In this document: positions 59,463-64,000 of the stretch, in pieces
Layout: the number at the start of each line of letters is the position of its first letter
Numbering within the stretch: position 1 is the first letter of the stretch
From: Aphrophora alni
Taxonomy: Eukaryota; Arthropoda; Insecta; Hemiptera; Aphrophoridae
Reading direction: 5' to 3'
DNA length: 64,000 nucleotides
Assembly (NCBI GenBank): GCA_963513935.1
Contig: OY740769.1
Coordinates: forward strand, 103,395,762 to 103,459,761
Position numbers and translations under genes: made by a program
The notes under the pieces: generated by a model
Seen by the model: only the letters and a program-made list of their open reading frames with translations
The model's database searches: none
What the model was told of the DNA's origin: nothing

Positions 59463-61164
59463 AACAAAATGTAAATAATCAGATCCTATAATTAATGGAA
59501 TTTTAAATATCTCCATATCGGCATTCAATGTTATTTTAAGCTTCTTTATATCGGCTCTACCATTATTTCAGGACTTCAATAAAATAAATCATCTTAATTT
59601 TATTTTGTATATTATTTGCGTGGTTCCACACGTCCTTTTTATTAAAAATTAATTTTGATAGTTTATTTAACACTTGACTTGTTACAAATATAAGTTGCTA
59701 AAAATTAGTGAGTGAGGAAATTTTGTACTTTTGTTGTTCGAGTAACAACATCCATTGGGAGAGTTTTATAAATAAATTGAAATTAAATTTGTATTTAACT
59801 TTTATATTTGATTACAACACGTTATGCCACGTTCAACCCCTTTATATATCGCTACGAAGCGAGCGCTTCATACCTTAGTCGGAGTACCGCGTCCAAGCTT
59901 TAGAACCAAGTAGTAAAGGACCTTCTTCATACAATGTTCAGTCCAGCTGCAAAGAACATTATTTGAAAATTTAATAAAAACTCGTATAAGTGTTTGACTT
60001 ACAGACAAAATGCCAAATCGCTTTGTTCCGTCAAAGATAAGAGGTAATATTTTGTGGAATAAATCTATACGTCTCACTTCTTTAAAGACGCAAATAAAAA
60101 GGTATCATGAAATTGGCAGCTTTGTTGCTTACTGGAGTGAAGAGCTACAGACTCGTTTAATGTAAAGATATCCTGTTAATGTTGTTTTTAATGTCTCCTA
60201 CATTCCAGATAGTACAAAGTACAGACCTAGGGTAAGTAATAAAAGCACAGAGACTACTTGTCATTAATTCCTCAACACTTAACACGAAGTGCATTACACC
60301 AGCTGATGACGAAATCGTTGTAGAGAAGTGAACTGCTTTAATATCTCTGTTCCCCTTTATCCAATCTCTCTTGCTATCTATATCTTCCTCTCTATTTATA
60401 AATAAAAAATAGTTCACAAAAATTAAAATGTATTCCTCTTTCTTTCTTTCCTGTTTTTACAGTCTTTCTCCCTAGCGCTCTCTTTCTCACTATGTTTTAA
60501 TAGTTATTTATCCATTAAATAAATACTATATTGTGACTTTCAACATGAAAACGCAGCATCATAACAGTGGAGTAATTTATCAACATTTGTAGCTCATTAT
60601 ATAAATTTGTAATAAACGCTCTGTAGATCACATTTTTTCTCAAATTTCTTATATCGACTTGGCTTCTGAAACATTAAACGAATATTTAAATGCAAAAAAC
60701 AGGCTACTAATTTTCATATAAAAGGCCAATTTTGAATTTCTAAAAGATGTTTTTTGAGAGTATTTTGTTCACCCAAAAGTCATATAACGTTCGACAAGAG
60801 ATCATTATCTTTCAAATTTGCGTTCATTCAAAAGTTATTTCAAAATCAAAAAACTAAATTGGTAGAAATAACTTCAAAATATTAAAACAAAAATTTATTA
60901 GGTCTAGTAATTGGAAATTGTTTTTAATGTTATGTTTGTAAATATAAATTATTTTTATTCGTTGTACATGATTGAACAAATAGCCAAACATTTTCAAAGT
61001 AGTGATTTCGTCTCTGTCGATCAGTACATATTAATCCCAAGACCAACGTCTGTTTTGTTATATAAAGCGGAAATTCAGATAAAGGAAGAGATTTAGAAAT
61101 AATAAATTCACGTTGTATAAAGTCAACATTTAACTGAATTAAATTAGCATACTAGCAAACTTTT
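59463..61164. other. AT-rich non-coding stretch
   Basis: A weak plus-strand frame at about 60010-60165 (MPNRFVPSKIRGNIL, then SLKTQIKRYHEIGSF) vaguely resembles the C-terminal tail of jockey-type ORF2 but is too short to claim. Nothing else recognised. Confidence 0.4.
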
Positions 61165-61720
61165 AATCAGCTGCAGTCGCAAGTAAATACTCAACTATAA
61201 ATCAGCTGACGTTGTTAAAAAATCAATTTTACCATGTTAATATAATGAGGCTACTTCTAACCAATTATTGTTATGTTAATATTAAAGTATAAACAATCTA
61301 ACATTAAAAAAAAAAACCAATTTCCTCCGTTAAGCTTATGGGGATGTATTTAATCAGCTGACGTTGTTAAAAAATCAAATTTACCATGTTAATATAATGA
61401 GGCTACTTCTAACCAATTATTGTTATGATAATGTTAAACTATAAACAATCTAACAATTAAAAAAAAAAACCAATTTCCTCCGTTAAGCTTATGGGGATAT
61501 ATTTAATCAGCTGACTTTGTTAAAAAATCAAATTTACCATGTTAATATAATGAGGCTACTTCTAACCAATTATTGTTATGTTAATGTTAAACTATAAACA
61601 ATCTAACCTTTAAAAAAAACGAATTTCCTTCGTTAAGCTTACGGGGATGTATTTAATCAGCTGATGTTGAAGTAAATATTCAACTATAAATCACCTGTTA
61701 TTATTAAATAATTGTAGTTT
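61165..61720 (+). repeat. Tandem repeat, three full units of about 152 bp plus end fragments
   Basis: Units start ATCAGCTGACGTTGTTAAAA at 61201, 61353 and 61506, giving periods of 152-153 bp. Each contains TTACCATGTTAATATAATG, AGGCTACTTCTAACC, a poly-A run of 7-11 and CGTTAAGCTTATGGGGATG. The units look more than 90 percent identical. Partial units at both ends (61166 and 61656) share AAGTAAATA..CAACTATAAATCA, so the array begins and ends with the same short flank, as if expanded from a duplicated segment. No coding frame. Confidence 0.9.
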
Positions 61721-61739
61721 CCTTGTTTAGTCTATGAGC

Positions 61740-62110
61740 ATGACCTGGCGGATACTCGGCTCTTTAGACCAAATATCCACCCTATCTTCAGAGTTTTACA
61801 CCTTTCCTTTCTACAGGGTTCCATATTTCAGCGATCTCAATTGAGCAACACCCATCCTGTCTCTAGGATCCTGTATTCGTCCTGTTTCCATGGTCTAGAG
61901 ATTTGTCCTAACTTCAGTATCAATAATCTATTTCATCTCCACAGTTCAACTTCCATCTGTTCTTTGACTTCATATACGCAGCATCAATTCTACCTCCATG
62001 CTTCATTATCGATTCTGTCCCAGAGTCTAGCATCTGTCCGGTCTACATCTTAAGAATCTAAAGAATCCTGAATTAATCCGGACTCCAAAACCCATTTAAT
62101 CGGCTTGTGA
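61740..62110 (+). repeat. Degenerate C/T-rich repeat, unit roughly 25-30 bp
   Basis: Recurring wording such as TCCTGTCTCTAGGATCC, TCCTGTTTCCATGGTCTAG and TCTGTCCCAGAGTCTAGCA, then TCTGTCC, at irregular spacing of about 25-30 bases suggests an old minisatellite. It opens a 70-codon plus frame (61841-62053) that is Ser/Leu/His-rich and unlikely to be a protein. Sharp compositional contrast with the AT-rich flanks. Confidence 0.45.
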
Positions 62111-63660
62111 ATGCTCAATGTTCAAGACAAATGAAACTCCATAATATACAAACGCATCATACAATTACAATTTAATGTTAATACAAAAACGGATTATTAA
62201 TAAATAATCTCTACTTTTAGCTAATACGAATTCGCCTTACAAAAGACTGGCTTAAATAATACTATTATATTATAAAAACTAAAATATAATATAATAGTCC
62301 TAATATAATTTTGTATAGCAAAAATCGTAAAGATTATCTTTTTCAATATGTGAAATGCTTGTTTCTACTTTTGTAGAAACATTTTCTTGTAAATAACTTG
62401 TTTGTTTATTTTGTTATGTAGCAAGCTTGAAAAATAAGAACTATCATCAATCAGATCTGTCACATTTTTATCGACATGTTGTTGTGTTTCATTATTAGGC
62501 CTATAGAATACAACTCCAACAATCTCCGCTTTTCTAAATGGCAGAACTTTTAATATAATTCCTCAAACTTCCTCGACTTCTTGACACCTGAATTGTGTTT
62601 ACTAAAGATTCCCCAAGCTGAATGGGAAAAATTACATGCATTTTGATAACATTCAAAGTATTGTACCGTTTCCAAAGTATATCCAATTTTGTTATCATTG
62701 GGGTGGATTTTTCTAATCTGATGTTAATAAAATAATTTCAATATTATCACGTTTTCAAGATATAGATATTGTATTTTTATGGGTCTCTAATATTTTTATT
62801 AAAATCTATTTACAATGAAAGTATGTTATAAAGCGGAGATAATTATTTCTCAATCAAAATCACAAGAAGGTAAATCTAAATATATAACTTACTGTGAATA
62901 ATTAAATTGACTTCAAAACTCAGAAACTGTAATTCTGTGGTTTAATTTAGACGCAACAATACAGTTCACTACATTATTAATCAGACTGGAAACGGACCTA
63001 TTCCGCTTCCATACATAAATAAACACAGGAATAAATAGTCCACTTTCAATATAAACATTGTAACTATTGAGATATCCCTCATACAGATCATGAAATCACC
63101 ACTGATCCTACAACTTTTACTTCCATTTTTGAATTTTTACGGATATATTTCTAGAACTAATTTTTTTTAAACACTTATGTAAACATAGGTCCGGAAATGG
63201 TACATTTCCGTCTGTCAGCCATTTTGTATTTTTATAAAAAACAAATTTATCCAAGGAAGTAAATAAGATATTGAGTGAATATTTGTATAAGCTTTATACC
63301 AGAAAAACAAAATATTTTGTTCCTTTTGAAATTGCTCAACTTTTAAAATGTTGAATGCATAATATCTCGAAAACCAATAACGTTACAAAATATTTACAAA
63401 AGACAAACAGTTTTCCTCATATAAAATACAAAACGCTTTTTTTTAAATTTTTGTCTGCAGGCCAAATGATAACCGAGTTTTCAGCGAAAAACTAAAAACA
63501 TTATATCTTGTTGTAAATATCCAAAATTAGCGATATAAACCGAAATAAAGTACAATTATAATAATTGTTTATAGTGATGTTATAATCCATTGCCCTGAAA
63601 TGTATCAAAAATTTAAATGTTTCGCTTGATAATTTCAAAATTACGACTAATGTATTGAAA

Positions 63661-63662
<2 letters not shown>
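62111..63662. other. AT-rich non-coding stretch
   Basis: Includes a perfect 14 bp hairpin at 62261-62298 (ACTATTATATTATA / TATAATATAATAGT, 10-base loop), likely chance or slippage in A/T sequence. Nothing else recognised. Confidence 0.45.

Positions 63663-63722
<60 letters not shown>
63663..63722. repeat. (TA)n microsatellite
   Basis: About 60 bases of uninterrupted TA. The minus-strand YIYI-type frame through it is an artefact. Confidence 0.97.
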
Positions 63723-63726
<4 letters not shown>

Positions 63727-64000
63727 GTTGACAACTTAGTTATCCATTAACTTGTTGAATATTTTGTTAACATTTTTAGTTTTTCGTCAAAAAGAAAATA
63801 TTTTCTTTCTTGTAAATATATTTAATATAATTTCGAGATATTAGAAATTAAAAAATAATAAATCCTGCCATTTTGAAGATCACAAAATAAAGTCTTGGTT
63901 TTCAGGTATACTCATAAAAGGTTACATAAATAATGCTTATACCAACTCTTCACTCATATGTTATCTACTATAAAAATTATAATGTTCTTTACAAAAAACA

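Noticed and set aside
60010..60165. Plus frame resembling a jockey ORF2 C-terminal tail
   Set aside because: About 50 codons with only a loose pattern match; upstream frame is not RT.
63501..63734. Minus-strand frame rich in YIYI
   Set aside because: Translation of a (TA)n microsatellite.
1..64000. CRISPR arrays, operons, bacterial promoters or ribosome binding sites
   Set aside because: The window is eukaryotic; the tandem repeats have irregular units and no conserved repeat-spacer pattern.

Overview
This is a strongly AT-rich stretch of animal genomic DNA, most likely from an insect. It has no operons or bacterial signals. It does have spliced-gene signals, several non-LTR retrotransposon remnants, an insect-type DDE transposase remnant, a tRNA-derived SINE candidate, a Helitron-like end and long (TA)n microsatellites. 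The exact order cannot be fixed from the sequence; a large, repeat-rich genome such as a hemipteran would fit.

Host genes are scarce. The one convincing host coding piece is a first coding exon of an SLC16/monocarboxylate-transporter-like gene on the minus strand (25039-25477), ending at a good splice donor. A second, unrecognised minus-strand reading frame at 18190-18566 ends at a GTAAGT donor and may be an exon. A pair of short frames at 14272-14714 could be a broken membrane-protein gene. Everything else reads as intron or intergenic DNA.

Layout: 1-5.7 kb holds a microsatellite, a snap-back repeat, a dead non-LTR retrotransposon piece and a dead DDE transposase. From 9 to 40 kb there are four copies of one approximately 210-265 bp inverted-repeat family (9.5, 14.1, 30.3, 39.3 kb), a different 382 bp foldback at 16.8 kb beside a reverse-transcriptase scrap, a SINE candidate at 20.2-20.5 kb, an approximately 120 bp-unit minisatellite at 35.6-36.1 kb and an R1-like RNase H remnant at 38.4-38.8 kb. 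From 40 to 55 kb there are more copies of a diffuse interspersed repeat, another RT scrap, a Helitron-like 3' end at 47.7 kb and a long inverted repeat at 52.9 kb. A complete RTE-like LINE, end to end with a 13 bp target-site duplication but with two frameshifts and a lost endonuclease residue, lies on the minus strand at 55985-59324. A 152 bp tandem repeat (61.2-61.7 kb), a degenerate C/T-rich repeat and a (TA)n tract close the window.

The most intriguing signal is a small module seen in several otherwise unrelated repeats: flanking strands that pair, a CTGANGA-like core, a T, a short hairpin, then GAAAC with a mini-stem. This is the layout of a minimal type I hammerhead ribozyme. At 22353-22400 all the pairings can be drawn. 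Two copies of the inverted-repeat family also have clear variable-length target duplications (10 and 14 bp), which suggests RNA-mediated insertion. No function is proven; folding and cleavage tests would decide.
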